Shown piece after piece: positions 12,601 through 23,740 of a stretch of DNA of 64,000 nucleotides. Made by a program: the position numbers and the translations under genes. The notes beneath the pieces are model-generated. The model was not told the origin of the DNA. It did not search any database and worked only from the letters and a program-made list of their open reading frames with translations. The stretch comes from Brugia malayi (Eukaryota; Nematoda; Chromadorea; Rhabditida; Onchocercidae), in the NCBI RefSeq assembly GCF_000002995.4, contig NW_025062478.1:11652001-11716000 (forward strand), written 5' to 3'. Each line of letters starts with the position of its first letter. Within the stretch, counting starts at the first letter, position 1.

Positions 12601-13472
12601 AAATCTTTTTAATTGGACGGACAGCTTAACCAAATCTAATTGATAATCGTTTATTGGAATTATTGATTAACTTTGCCTGAAAGTATTTTATTTTTTATTT
12701 TTTCAAGAATAAAACTGGAAAAGTCTCGTTTGCTTCAAGAGATTCAGGCGAACCAGTTAATGATTTTGATGGTATAAATCAAACAGTGTTCAGTGGTCAA
12801 ACATTAACTAGTGAAACTGGGATAAATCCTGCTGCTTCTACAATCTCCAGAGGGTATATTTGAAATATTTGTTGAAGTTATTTTGTTTCGAAATTATGAA
12901 TTGGTATTCAGTGGAGTTTATTGTATATTTCTTTGCGATTAATTATTTTTTCATGTGTATGATGCGCAACAAATCGTACTTAATATTTTTTTTTTTTGTC
13001 GATGCGATTTTCCAGCAGTGATTTTGTCACCTTCAGAACATCGAAGGTATGTGCAAAAAATGATCTTTCGAATCATGTCCGTATATTAAAAGCTGGTGCT
13101 GAACGCGATACAATCAGGGGAACTAGTCGAAAATTATTCGTGGTCGATGATGAGCACTTATTGAAATTGTTCCGACGGTTGAGTTTCTTTTCTTTTCATT
13201 TTATATACAAGCATTTCTTTTTCATTTCTACACGTCATGAGGTTGAATTGGCAAATATTGTAGTTCCTGGAATTTTTATGGCAGATTACATACTACATAC
13301 GAGTATACATTTATTCAGTTTCATTTCATTTATTTTTATTTTTAGATGTCCAGATTGTGGTGAGCAGCTAAAGAGTTTATCACTTTCATCTCGAAAAGCA
13401 GTACCGATGATAACCTATAAATGTGAGGGTAGTTGCGAGGAAAAAGTATGGTTCGGTTATGAATCCAAATAA
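9691..13472 (+). CDS. WRKY-GCM1/FLYWCH-like zinc finger protein with C-terminal zinc ribbon, tandem paralogue of the 4827 gene
   Basis: Eleven exons join in phase: 9691-9944, 10208-10486, 10832-11189, 11361-11462, 11581-11632, 11791-11876, 12214-12292, 12388-12491, 12708-12853, 13016-13177 and 13346-13472 (582 residues). The third exon holds a zinc-finger-like block around residues 205-263: C224-x2-C227 after an aromatic/basic run (RNYYSYYRC), then His259/His260 and C263. This spacing recalls the WRKY-GCM1/FLYWCH superfamily, which is common in transposases and transcription factors. The middle is Ser/Thr/Gln-rich and probably disordered. The C-terminus has C542-C545 and C567-C571, ending VWFGYESK, and is clearly related to the end of the upstream gene, with the last two introns in the same places and phases. 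The exon 2 donor (GA|GTTGGT at 10487) was chosen because the next GT would bring a stop into frame. A DNA-binding or chromatin role is inferred; no orthologue name is recognised. Confidence 0.8.
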
Positions 13473-15121
13473 ATAATTAGATATTATTTAGAGTGTTTGT
13501 GCAGATAGTTATAGATTTAATATATCTTTGAAAAATGATAGGAAATTTTTTCTTTTACAATTTTATTTTCATCATAGTTATTTAATTTTTCTTTTTTTTT
13601 TTTTTTTTTGGTGTGGTGACTTCTCAGAACAACAGTTTAGAAGTTCATATAAATTATCTCTTCAACTGTCATCTTTGCTATTTTTATTAATTCAAGAAAT
13701 TATGTTCATAATGATTGATGATTACTACTGTTAATTTCATGCTGTAAATCTTAATAGTTATTCTTCTGGTAGCGCCTCACAATATGTGCGTTAAACCGAT
13801 GTATATAAATGAGCTTTAATTTGATTGAAGCATGTAAAATTGAATTTATATAAAAAGAAAACAATGTAAATCTTTGATGCTATGAAAGAATTGTAAATCT
13901 TTTTTTCAAACTCGTAATTAAATTATCCAATTTTTACCGCCAGTATGTTTTGTATGCTTTCTCCCTTACTTTTTTTACATATATACTTTTTAATTTTTTT
14001 GCATATATACTAATTTATATAAAACGCTGCATATTGTTATATTTGTAAATGTTTGTAGTTTTTTTTTTTTTTTTTTTTTTTTTTGCTTTACGATAAATTT
14101 ACTGAGAAGTACTGTTTTTTTCAAAATGCAATTTCAAACTAGTTATAAATCTAACAGTAATTAATACGAATGTAATTAATCTTTGTCCTCGTGCTTTTTT
14201 TTTTTTAAAGAATATCTTGTTCACTTTAATTTCATAGGTTTGTTATAATAAATATTGCGAAAGTATTATCTCAAAATATACACAACCCTAAACTTTTCTG
14301 AATATTGAGATAGATATTTGAACAATTAAGGTGGTCACATCATGACTGTATTACATTAAGGACATACCTTTCTCTTGATAAAACTCATTAAATATTTCGA
14401 AATTTAGGTTTTTCTTTTAAAAAAGTGATTCTTATGTAACATTTGCTGAGTTATTTATCGATTAAATAAATTCATCAGTAAAGTGTCAATATTTCCTTGA
14501 AATGAATATTCACAATGAGATTAAATAGTTTTTATAGTTGTACTTACATTTATTTATTTGGTAAGATTTTTTTTTTAATGATTTGTTTTGTCTAGTAATT
14601 TGATTATATAAAAATGATGCAACTTAAGCACTTATGCAGATGATATTGTGAATTTTTCATACTACTGTTATTGGGAAATATATAAGTGTTTTTAGCGAGC
14701 AGGAAAAATCATCAAAATTAACTTGTGCTTGGAGTTAGGTTGTTTTTGCATCTTTGCTTTTTTTTTTTGATTTTGGAGTTTGTTTGCTTTGTTTTTCTAA
14801 GTTTAAAAATTTTAGGGTAATTTATAAGTGCAGAATATAGTTGTGTTATTAATACCTGGGGTCATTTTCAAATGGATTTCCTATTGCAAAGTAATACTAA
14901 GCCAGTGATGGACTTCGAGTATAAATTGAGCTAGGGATAAGAAAAGGTCTTGGCCAGAGTTATGTTACTTTTGTTGCAGGCTTTTTTTTTACTACCTTGT
15001 AATTTAAGTAAGTATTTTGTCATGTTTGTTTTATTTTAATGTTTCGAGTAATGTTGTTTAATTGGTAAAAAAGAAGAAAGTGTAATTGCAGGAATTGCGA
15101 ACACCAGTAAGTTAATCAGTA
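13473..15121. other. Intergenic region before the TRM1 gene
   Basis: No coding exon is supported. The stretch holds the 3' flank of the upstream gene, a long T run at about 14060-14084, and AT-rich sequence. An acceptor-like TGTAATTGCAG ends at 15091, 30 bases before the TRM1 start codon, and may be a trans-splice site. Confidence 0.45.
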
Positions 15122-18100
15122 ATGGATATGGAAGTAAGGCAAGAAAATCAACTGGCTATAGAACAAATAACAACTTCAATTAATGATAATGATACAAATA
15201 ATTCTAATTTTATTATCGAAGGTTCGGCAAAGCTAGATAGTTCTAGCCCAACTGTAGCATTTTATAATCCTGCACAACAGTTTAATCGTGATTTAACGTA
15301 AGTTATTGTAATTCATTTTTAATATTCTGTTGTAAGTAAGAAGACGCCAGTGATTAACAAATTTTAAAAAATTTAGAAATTTATAATAGAAAAAAAATTA
15401 TAATAGGAAATTAAAGTAAGAATAGGGACTGTGAAGATGGCTTAATCCGCAAAGTAGTTAATTGCTTTTTACGCATAATTTTTAATTAATTTTATAAATG
15501 TGTTTTTAGAATTTTGGTACTGCAACAATTCGTAGAAGATCGGAAAAAAGAATTGGAAGAAAAGAAATGCAATGAGCAAAATGGTGATGTAGAGCCACAA
15601 GCAAAACGATCACGAAAACTCGGAGTCCGTGATGTAGGCTTAAATTTCGAATTTAATGGAAAGTTGTGATTGAATGGAATTACACATTAAATCTGTATTA
15701 ATTTAGATAATCTCAGATTCATATTTTACTTTAAAAGTTTTTTTTTTCTTCAAAAGTAGTAATGATGATATAATTGCTATTGCAGGATTCTGAAATACGT
15801 ATTTTGGATGCGTTATCCGCAAGTGGTTTAAGAGCTATTCGTTTTGCCAAAGAGGTGAAGAACTATAATTGTTTCGATTATGCGAAAAATATATTCATTT
15901 TAATAATAAAGCGATAATATATCATTGAAAAACCTTACTTTACAGGTCCCATATGTAGCTAAAATAATTGCAAATGATTTTTCGGAACAAGCTGTAAGTT
16001 CGATGAATAAAAATATCGAAATGAATGGTGTTCAGAATCTTGTAGAATCAAGGTGCGGTGATGCGGTGTAAGTTTTATGACTAATACCATTTAAGCGATT
16101 TGCTTTTTTCAAGTCTAATATAAACAATCAAGATCTGCTAGTTCTAGTAGACTTATTCTCGGTCACTGAGACTCTAAGGGATGAAGATAAAGCTAATCTC
16201 AACCTTTTTCTACAATATAATAAATAATGAAATGCATGGATGGTGTGATAACCCATTATGTCTTTAAACGTATGCTATAAAACACAATCTATAAGATTGG
16301 CATTTCTCAGGTGGTATTACAAATAGCCTTATTATCATTTGCAAAGCATGACATCTATGTATTGTGAGTAAGACGAGATAAGGAATTCAGTTCGAAAAAT
16401 CTTCGTTTCTTTTTTTTTTTTTTTTTTTTTATTCTGCATAAGCACATATGGGATGCTATTAATCTGAAATTTCCAGCTTTTACCAGTAAATATTATGGAT
16501 TTGTGTTTTTTTTCTTTTGATAATTAATACTTAATGAATATTACAGGAAATATTTGGGATTATGATATATACTTCTTTAATTTTAATTTGTCGCATTTGT
16601 TTAGTAATTCATTTCTTTTAGCGATGCAATGATGTCTAACCGTTCATTTGATAAGCGATTTCATGCAATCGACATTGATCCATATGGTTCAGCATCAATA
16701 TTTCTCAATTCTGCAGTGCAAGCTGTTACGGACAAAGGTTTTCTTGATATCATTCATGTTGTTAATAGGCTAAATATAATAGAAGATATGTTTATTAGTT
16801 AATTAGACAGATCAAATATTAGTGGACTGAAAAATTACTTTCCAGGAATATCACTTTTTGACGATGTTTTTTCAAATCTAATATAAACTATCAAGATAAT
16901 TTTCTTTTTTTTACATCTTATTAGTGATCAAAGTGATTTCGCTTAGTATATTTAGCTGAGATCAAGATCGTAAAAAATTAAATGATTCGCAGATAGTTTT
17001 CCCGTATTGAAAGTTTTGAACATAGGCATCATGGTTCTTAATTTGTAGGCATAGTATATATATATATACTTAAAGTTGATCATTCCATCTTTGCACTATA
17101 TCACATACGACACTTATGCCGTTATCTTTGGTTTCACAGTCGATAATTCCTTAATTTTGTTCTATGAACAGTAAGGATTATTTTGGGTTCTTCTATTAAC
17201 AGAATATGAAAAAAGATTAATTACATAATACCTAAAGGGTAGTGAATTGCATAGCATGTGATGAAAAGTTAAGTTATATAATTAAGTATCATTAAGGAAG
17301 CTTCATTAGTACTACTTTTGTTCTAACTTTTGTCGCAATCTTCAACTATTATAGTATTCGTTGTTCTTTACTGAACGTTTATTTACAGGTATTTTAATGG
17401 TTACGTGTACAGATATGGCTGTACTATGTGGTAACACGCCTGAGTCATGTTATAATAAATATGGTTCTGTTGGCCTGCGACATAAAAGTTGTCACGAATT
17501 CGTAAGTTCATATTACTTTGACTTTTCTCTTTTCTCAGTTTTTTTTCTTTTTTTTTTCATAAATGTATGTTATGGCACTTTCGAATTTTAAAAAAATGGT
17601 AATGAAATTAGGTCAAATTGACTAGAAATACAAATTCGAATGAATTTAATTTTAAACGCCATTTTTTTATGGAAAAGTATGAAGATTCCGGAACTGTTTT
17701 TACCCTTTTTCCATTGTCTTTTTTTTTTTTCTTGGTGCTTTATTGCTAGTTGCTGAAATACAAGCACAAAAAGTTTGCTTTTGAATATATAATTTGTATG
17801 AAACTCTAGTCATTTATTGCTTAACTTTTTTCTTTGCTTCGATGTAATATCCAAAAAAAATGACCAGAATTTCAGCGATTGATTTCTAGGCTATTCGTGT
17901 TTTATTGAGAGCTATTGATACACATGCAAATTGTTATGGAAGGTATATCGAGCCGTTACTTTCATTAAGTATCGATTATTATTTACGAGTTTTTGTTAGA
18001 TTACATACAAGCGCATTTATTGCCAAGGATAGTGTAATGTAAGTAATACTTCTTTGTACAGATATATGCTTTGATTTTGAAAGATCTCATTGAACTTATT

Positions 18101-20561
18101 AAAATTATATTGATAGGAAGAGAAGTCCAGAAATAGATAATATCAATAATGTATATTGTCTTTTCCTTTCAGTTATCAGTTTATTTTCGAATATTTTTGT
18201 AAATGTTTTAAAATAACAACTAATTCAGGAAAGTATCACATGTATTTGCATGTACTGGATGCCATTCACTGTACTTGCAACCACTTGTGAAAAAAATAAA
18301 AAACGGAAATAGTATAAAATACACTCCGAAAACATTTGATGTGTCGTTATTGAATAAGGATGGAAAATGCGTGCATTGCAAACAATCCGTACATATGGCT
18401 GGTCCAATCTATAGTGCACCAATACATAATCAACACTTTGTAAATAGACTATTGCAAAGGTGAAGTGTTTTTTTTTTAGGAAAATTTTTTTTTTTTTTTT
18501 ACTTTCGAACTTTGTAAAAAATTGTTTATTTTTAAAATTGTAGGTTAAAAGCACTTCCGGAAGAAAAACGATCCGAAACATTTTTGCGTACAGTTGGAGT
18601 TTTAAGTGTTATTGCTGAGGTTGAATTTTTTTTCTTTGATTTGTTTATGCTATCGAATGCCCAAAAAACTTCTTTTAAGCGATATCAGTATTATATCGCT
18701 AATTTTACCATGTCGAATAGTGGTGTTTAGAAATATAATAGTCGCTAAATTGCAGTTTGCTTTGTTATTTTTAAAAGTTTCAGACTAAATATCTCAAATA
18801 AGTATAAGTTAATTAAAAGTTTCTTTTTTAATTTTTCATTTATTAAGCAATTTAATAATTCACTAAGCAACAAAATAAATTTTCATTGACTAAGCACAAT
18901 TAATATAAAATAATACGATTTTAATTATAATACGGTAAAGACAAAAAGTATCATGTGCCTTTCCTTTTAAGACATCAGTGCACGATTGAGTCAGACATAA
19001 AGTTGTATTCATTACCTAAAAACGCACTGCTTCGAATAATCGAAGAATATTGATTATTTGAAAGTTTCTAGTCTTAATTTTTGTTGATGATTACAGTGTG
19101 GCTATGGAATTGTCTGAAAATGGAGCTTTTTTTTTGTTCATTTCTTACAGTTCATAATTGTTCTGTCTGTTTCTTTAAGATCGCATAATTGTATTAATTC
19201 AATAAAAAGTAAAAATAGATTGGAATATTAATAAGTAACTAAATTAATTTGATTTGCAGTACTTTTTATTTCGATTTTACAGGAACTACCAGATATTCCT
19301 CTATATTACGAATATGATCAATTGATGCATGTTGTGAAATCAGCAGTGCCAAAAGCAGTTGACTTTCGTTCAGCACTCATGAATGCTGGCTATCGCTGTT
19401 CCATTTCACATTGCAATCCAAAAGCAATCAAAACCGATGCTCCAACATCATTTTTATGGGATATTGCCCGAACTGTGGTAAATTTAGCATATGATTTATA
19501 TTTGTTCCTTCTAAATTCGATTTCATATTAGTCTTTTGAATATAGCTAACAAAATATACAGGAAATGTGGTTTTTATCATAAATTCTTTCTGTTTAAGTA
19601 AGATTTTCTATGAATTGTTAATATAAACCATAAATTGATAACTAATTCCTTGTGTACTGCTTCAAAAGAAAAAACTTTTTTTAACACGTTTATCTCTGTT
19701 TCAAAATATATTTATCATTGATAGCAGTTATTTTGCTGATCATTGGCTAAAAATGAGTTTAATACTATGAGGGTAGTAGTAACAAGGGATCAAATTCTTT
19801 TAGTTGCAGAATGTAATACTTTTTTAGAATATAGTAAGGAAGAATGGAACATAGGTTTGTCTTTTATTGAAATAGAACAGTGATTCTTTTGTAAAAAAAT
19901 TTCTCGAAAGAGTTCCTCTGTTTTCTTAGGTATTGTTTTGTTTATTATATTGTCTCGCACATAATTTAAATTTACAGGCAAAAAATAATAATGTTACAAG
20001 CGATCGCTTTACGGAGGAATGTGCTGGTAAAATCATTTTGGAGCAGGAAATAAAGTAAGCAGAATTTCTTTAAACAATTTTTATACGATAGCTTTTTTAA
20101 ATATGTAGTTAATAATGAAGTTTCCATAATTACTTTTCTAATTTAATTTATTGCCTTTATAATGAGCTGCTGGTTCCTTATAATTAGATTAAATAGAGTA
20201 GTGTCTCATTGTGCACACTATAAAGGATTTGGAATTTCTTTTTTTCTAAATTTCTTCACAACTTTTGGTTGTTCCATATCTGTAAAGTATTTATTATTCG
20301 AATGCTACACTAAAATTGTTGATATTTCACTAAAGTGGTTAGTGGAAATCTTCATGAGCCAAATAAATTTTCCTCATAATTTCCAGGCATGAAATCACTT
20401 TTCGGCTACATCCGGAAGCATTAGAGAAAAGTAAAATGGATTCGTTGCTGCGTTTTCAACAAAGTAAAGGTAAAAATATGGGGCCAAAAGCAAAGACGAA
20501 AGGTTCAGTTTCCTCAATCCGAGCTGGTTTTCAGTTACCGCTGCAAAGCGAAAAGAAATGA
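15122..20561 (+). CDS. trm-1: tRNA (guanine(26)-N2)-dimethyltransferase
   Basis: Twelve exons join in phase: 15122-15297, 15510-15633, 15786-15854, 15946-16067, 16622-16737, 17389-17501, 17890-18038, 18229-18459, 18544-18619, 19283-19477, 19978-20054 and 20387-20561 (540 residues, normal for the family). The enzyme transfers two methyl groups from S-adenosylmethionine to G26 of tRNAs. Diagnostic parts are the N-terminal 'EGSAK...VFYNP'-type start (here [14 protein letters not shown]), SAM-binding motif [17 protein letters not shown] near residues 108-123, the catalytic DIDPYG near 181-186, CTDMAVLCG in the following exon, and a C298-C301...C337-C340 zinc site, followed by the C-terminal TRM1 domain and a basic tail. 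It probably acts in the nucleus and possibly mitochondria, as in other animals. No frameshift or missing key residue was seen. AATAAA lies about 70 bases past the stop. The symbol follows nematode naming for the TRM1 family. Confidence 0.93.
16104..16896. repeat. Direct repeat shared by two TRM1 introns
   Basis: About 31 bases at 16104-16134 (TTTTTTCAAGTCTAATATAA...) recur at 16866-16896 in the intron after next, with three mismatches. Neither copy is coding. Confidence 0.6.
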
Positions 20562-20645
20562 ATAATTGGTGATCTTATTTTGAAAAAATTTCTATTTTTT
20601 TTAATTTATTATTTTCCGTCACAAATATTTTCAATAAATATTTTG

Positions 20646-20723
20646 ATTTTCTAAGCAAGAAAACATGTGTGGTAACATATGTATTAAAAGAAGTTATGAT
20701 ACAGTTCTTCTTGCTTAGAAAAT
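20646..20723. repeat. Inverted repeat (16-bp arms) behind TRM1
   Basis: ATTTTCTAAGCAAGAA at 20646-20661 is the exact reverse complement of TTCTTGCTTAGAAAAT at 20708-20723, with 46 bases between. It starts about 10 bases after the likely TRM1 poly(A) signal. It may be a hairpin in the 3' flank or the ends of a small non-autonomous element. Confidence 0.7.
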
Positions 20724-21080
20724 TCTTTAGCAAACAAATTGATGTTTCTGAAGTTATAATTTCTCTTCAAGAAATCATCTTTTTCACAAGCACTTTGATA
20801 CTTATGGACGAAAAAATTTTTATGACCAATGTTATTTGCTTATTATTACCGGTATTCATGAGTAACATATCTGAAGCAACGCTTCTACTTGCTTGAAGGC
20901 ATTTTCATCAAAGAAAGCTGGAAATCTTTTTCTATTATCAATTCTCAAAATGCTTCGAGTAGAATGCCACTATTTTCTGGTAATGTTACCATTTGTTGTT
21001 GCCTTATTCCATATATTGTTGTTAATTTCAAATGTTGATAAAATTATATTCTCGACCTGTTTACATTATTATAGCTAAAA
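20660..21080 (-). pseudogene. Decayed minus-strand coding remnant, family not recognised
   Basis: Read on the minus strand from about 21058 downward, one frame gives a protein-like string (VENIILSTFEINNNIWNKA...), hits a single TAG, and continues (RKRFPAFFDENAFKQVEALL) to a TGA near 20857. Another frame then reads NFFVHKYQSACEKDDFLKRN to a stop near 20672. The amino-acid make-up is far more protein-like than the surrounding noise. The internal stop and frame change suggest a pseudogene or transposon remnant, or exons whose splice sites were missed. The protein family is not recognised. Confidence 0.35.
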
Positions 21081-22600
21081 ATGATGAGTGTTGAAGTTAA
21101 ACCGAATCCATATTAATATTTCATGCACGTGAAATATATATCAACATACCGTTAAGGTTCATTTTCGTTTAATCGAAAAAAAATAAAAAATAAACAGCTT
21201 TTTTAAATTAAAAATTTACTGATGGAAAAATACAACTTGATAAAAACTTAGCAAATCTATCCAAAAATAGAAGGGTATGTAGTAAATGTTTTCCAGAGTT
21301 TGGTAAGGTTAAAAATTACAAACCTGTAAAGTTTTTGAAAACCAAAGCAAAATATACCACTGAAACTTTTTTCTTTTAAACTGCTAATCAAAAATTAATT
21401 ATTAGACATGTGGCACTATAAATTTTTTTTCTTGCTAATGTCATAACAAAACTCATTATCTTCAGCAAAAACTTCCATTATTCCCCTACATTGGTAGAAA
21501 TGATAATTACAAAGTATTTTTGTTGAAATGTTTATATTCCTTTCTTCCATTCCACAAATCTCCATTTTTAAATCCAAAAAACGATTATGCAGCAACATTT
21601 CGGTAACATCCCGCCTGGTTGTCTTTTTTTTGCTAAAAAATTGTTTGACTTTTTCATCAATATTTGAAAAAACGAAAAAAAAAAAAGAAAACTTCCGGTG
21701 ATATATTTTAGCAAATATGAAATACAATTACAGCGTCATAAATTCTGAAAGTTAAATTTCAATTTCACATCATGCTTTCATACTGATCTTTTCCCCAATG
21801 CAATTGCATATAAGCCGAATGGCATAATATGCATCAATTTGTGTGGTAAAAATCTGAAAAGTAGAATAAAATGAATAGATAAAATTAGAATAACAAATTT
21901 GTTCGGTTCGAATTTAGTTGACTAACAACTAAAAAAATCTGTAATTCGAATGAAAAGTTGATATAATATGCTAACTTTGATTAATTCTCTAATTTTTACA
22001 AAGATAACCAGCCCAATAATAAACCAATGTGATCGGAAAGATAAGAAAGTTTTACTCTCTACTGTATATGAGCTAAACAAAAAGTGTTAAAAAAATTTAG
22101 ATATGCCAAGAATAACAAAGGAAGTTGTAGTTTCATTCGTAGGTTACAATTAATTTGAATATCCAAGAAACGATTAAACCTGCAAAACTAGCAAATCGAT
22201 TAAACCTGCAAAAAATGACAACGAGAAAATGAAATTTTAGAAAACCTCAAATATTGATTGTAATAAAGATGCAAATTGGATATATCTCTATCGAAGTTAG
22301 TGTTGTCGAAGCTAAAGTAATTATATAAATCAAAAAAAAGTAATTGGCAGTAAAAGTAATTATCATAAATCAATGCGATGTAATTATATATTTCAAATCA
22401 ATTTTCACTAAAGGAAAAAGCAGAATGCTGAAAACAATCTAACTTATTAGAGTCAATTATTCAAATTTATATAATTTAATAAAATTCAAACTCTCAAACT
22501 GGCTTCAATGATACTGAAAGTGTAGAAATGCTATAACAATATGTTCTATGATTCTAATGAAATATTAGCGCATGCTAATTGTTGTGACCTTCAGAATTAG
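21081..22600. other. Non-coding AT-rich stretch with weak minus-strand coding signal
   Basis: No supported gene. A 103-codon minus-strand frame at 21416-21727 has a moderately protein-like second half (QCRGIMEVFAEDNEFCYD) and may belong to the same decayed locus as the remnant at 20660-21080, but nothing identifies it. From about 21.8 to 22.6 kb only AT-rich sequence is seen, possibly the eroded 5' part of the BEL/Pao copy. Confidence 0.3.
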
Positions 22601-22639
22601 GGTCAAATTACTAATTATAACTATTAGTATTGATATGTC

Positions 22640-23740
22640 AGAAATAGGTCGATTCTGGAAATTGAAATTTATTCGTATACAAGAATAGCTTAATTTTCAT
22701 GATAATGAACAGTATTATGAAATTTCAGAAAAACATTGTTAAAAATGGAAAATACTAAGTCTCTTGGTATAGAAAAAAACAGAAATCAAGGTAAACGACA
22801 ACTTAATTTATGTTTTAGTCGCTTAAAATGTTTGATTAAATAACTTCAGAACAATGAGCATTTCCAAGTGCGATGAAATGATTCGCTGATCAGTTGCAAT
22901 CTCATTATCGAAATGATAAAGGTAAACATTATCGATTTCAACGAGTCTCATTTGAATATTAACAGCTATTCTTAACTATCATTTGGCAAATTATGAAAGT
23001 AAAATCGCCTATGACATAATATCAGCCAAGGATAGCAATGAGACTTTTCGCAAATACAGGAAAATGAAAACTATTTTCAGCGATGCTTCCAATGAATGTA
23101 AGAAAATTCTTAAATGATAGAAAATTTAACAATCTGAGAAAAGTATCGAGCAGAAGAATGTCAAAATAAAAAGATTCATGGTATTAACTCAAATCCTGAT
23201 AGTATTCAGTTTTTGAAGCCTTGGAATGATCAAGAACCAACTAAAATAAAGATTTTACAATTCATAGCTTCACAACCCTTAGGATTTTTTATCCCAAGGC
23301 TAATGCTGATAAAATTACTTCTTCAGTGCTTTTCGAAAAAGAAGTCGAGACCAACAAAACACAACTGATATGTTCAAGAGGTGTCACCTGTCGTGGCTGG
23401 CCCATCACAACTATCAAAGATTCACATTCAATGCTTCCTCCGACGTCACATATGTTATTTTAGTGTACATTATTCAAGATAAGAAAACTTTCCTGATCTT
23501 CACCAAATCTGGAATTGTTCTCATCAAAAGTATGACTATTCCAAGATTGAATTACTAGCTATGCACTCTTTGTCTAACTTGCTACCAAACAAATGGAACT
23601 CTAAAATATAGATATCACTTTATTGTTCAATTCCAAATGCGTTTTATATTGGACACAGATACGAAATACTAAATTCTCATTTCGCTATATTCCAAGTGAA
23701 AACAGTAGCAAATGTTACTACCATAGGAAAAGTTTATTTC
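22640..23740 (+). mobile_element. Decayed BEL/Pao retrotransposon pol fragment
   Basis: Short protein-like islands appear in the order expected for a BEL/Pao polyprotein, but in shifting frames with stops between them. They are: an EIGRFWKL island (near 22641) like the region before reverse transcriptase; YRFQRVSF (about 22930) like the RT 'YRF.RVPFG' block; FRKYRKMKTIFSDASNECKK (23052-23115) like the RT thumb; then QFIASQPLGFFIPR (about 23260), like the conserved 'IASIYDPLGF.SP' block. FNASSDVTYVI and MTIPRL (23418-23552), an RNase H-like segment, and a terminal RYIPSEN island (near 23690) follow. The catalytic YxDD-type segment is not visible and seems deleted. No intact frame, terminal repeats or target duplication were found, so the copy is inactive. 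Confidence 0.65.

Noticed and set aside
21901..21925. Possible tRNA T-arm (GGTTCGAATTT)
   Set aside because: No acceptor stem, D-arm or anticodon arm can be folded around it; no tRNA was convincing anywhere in the window.
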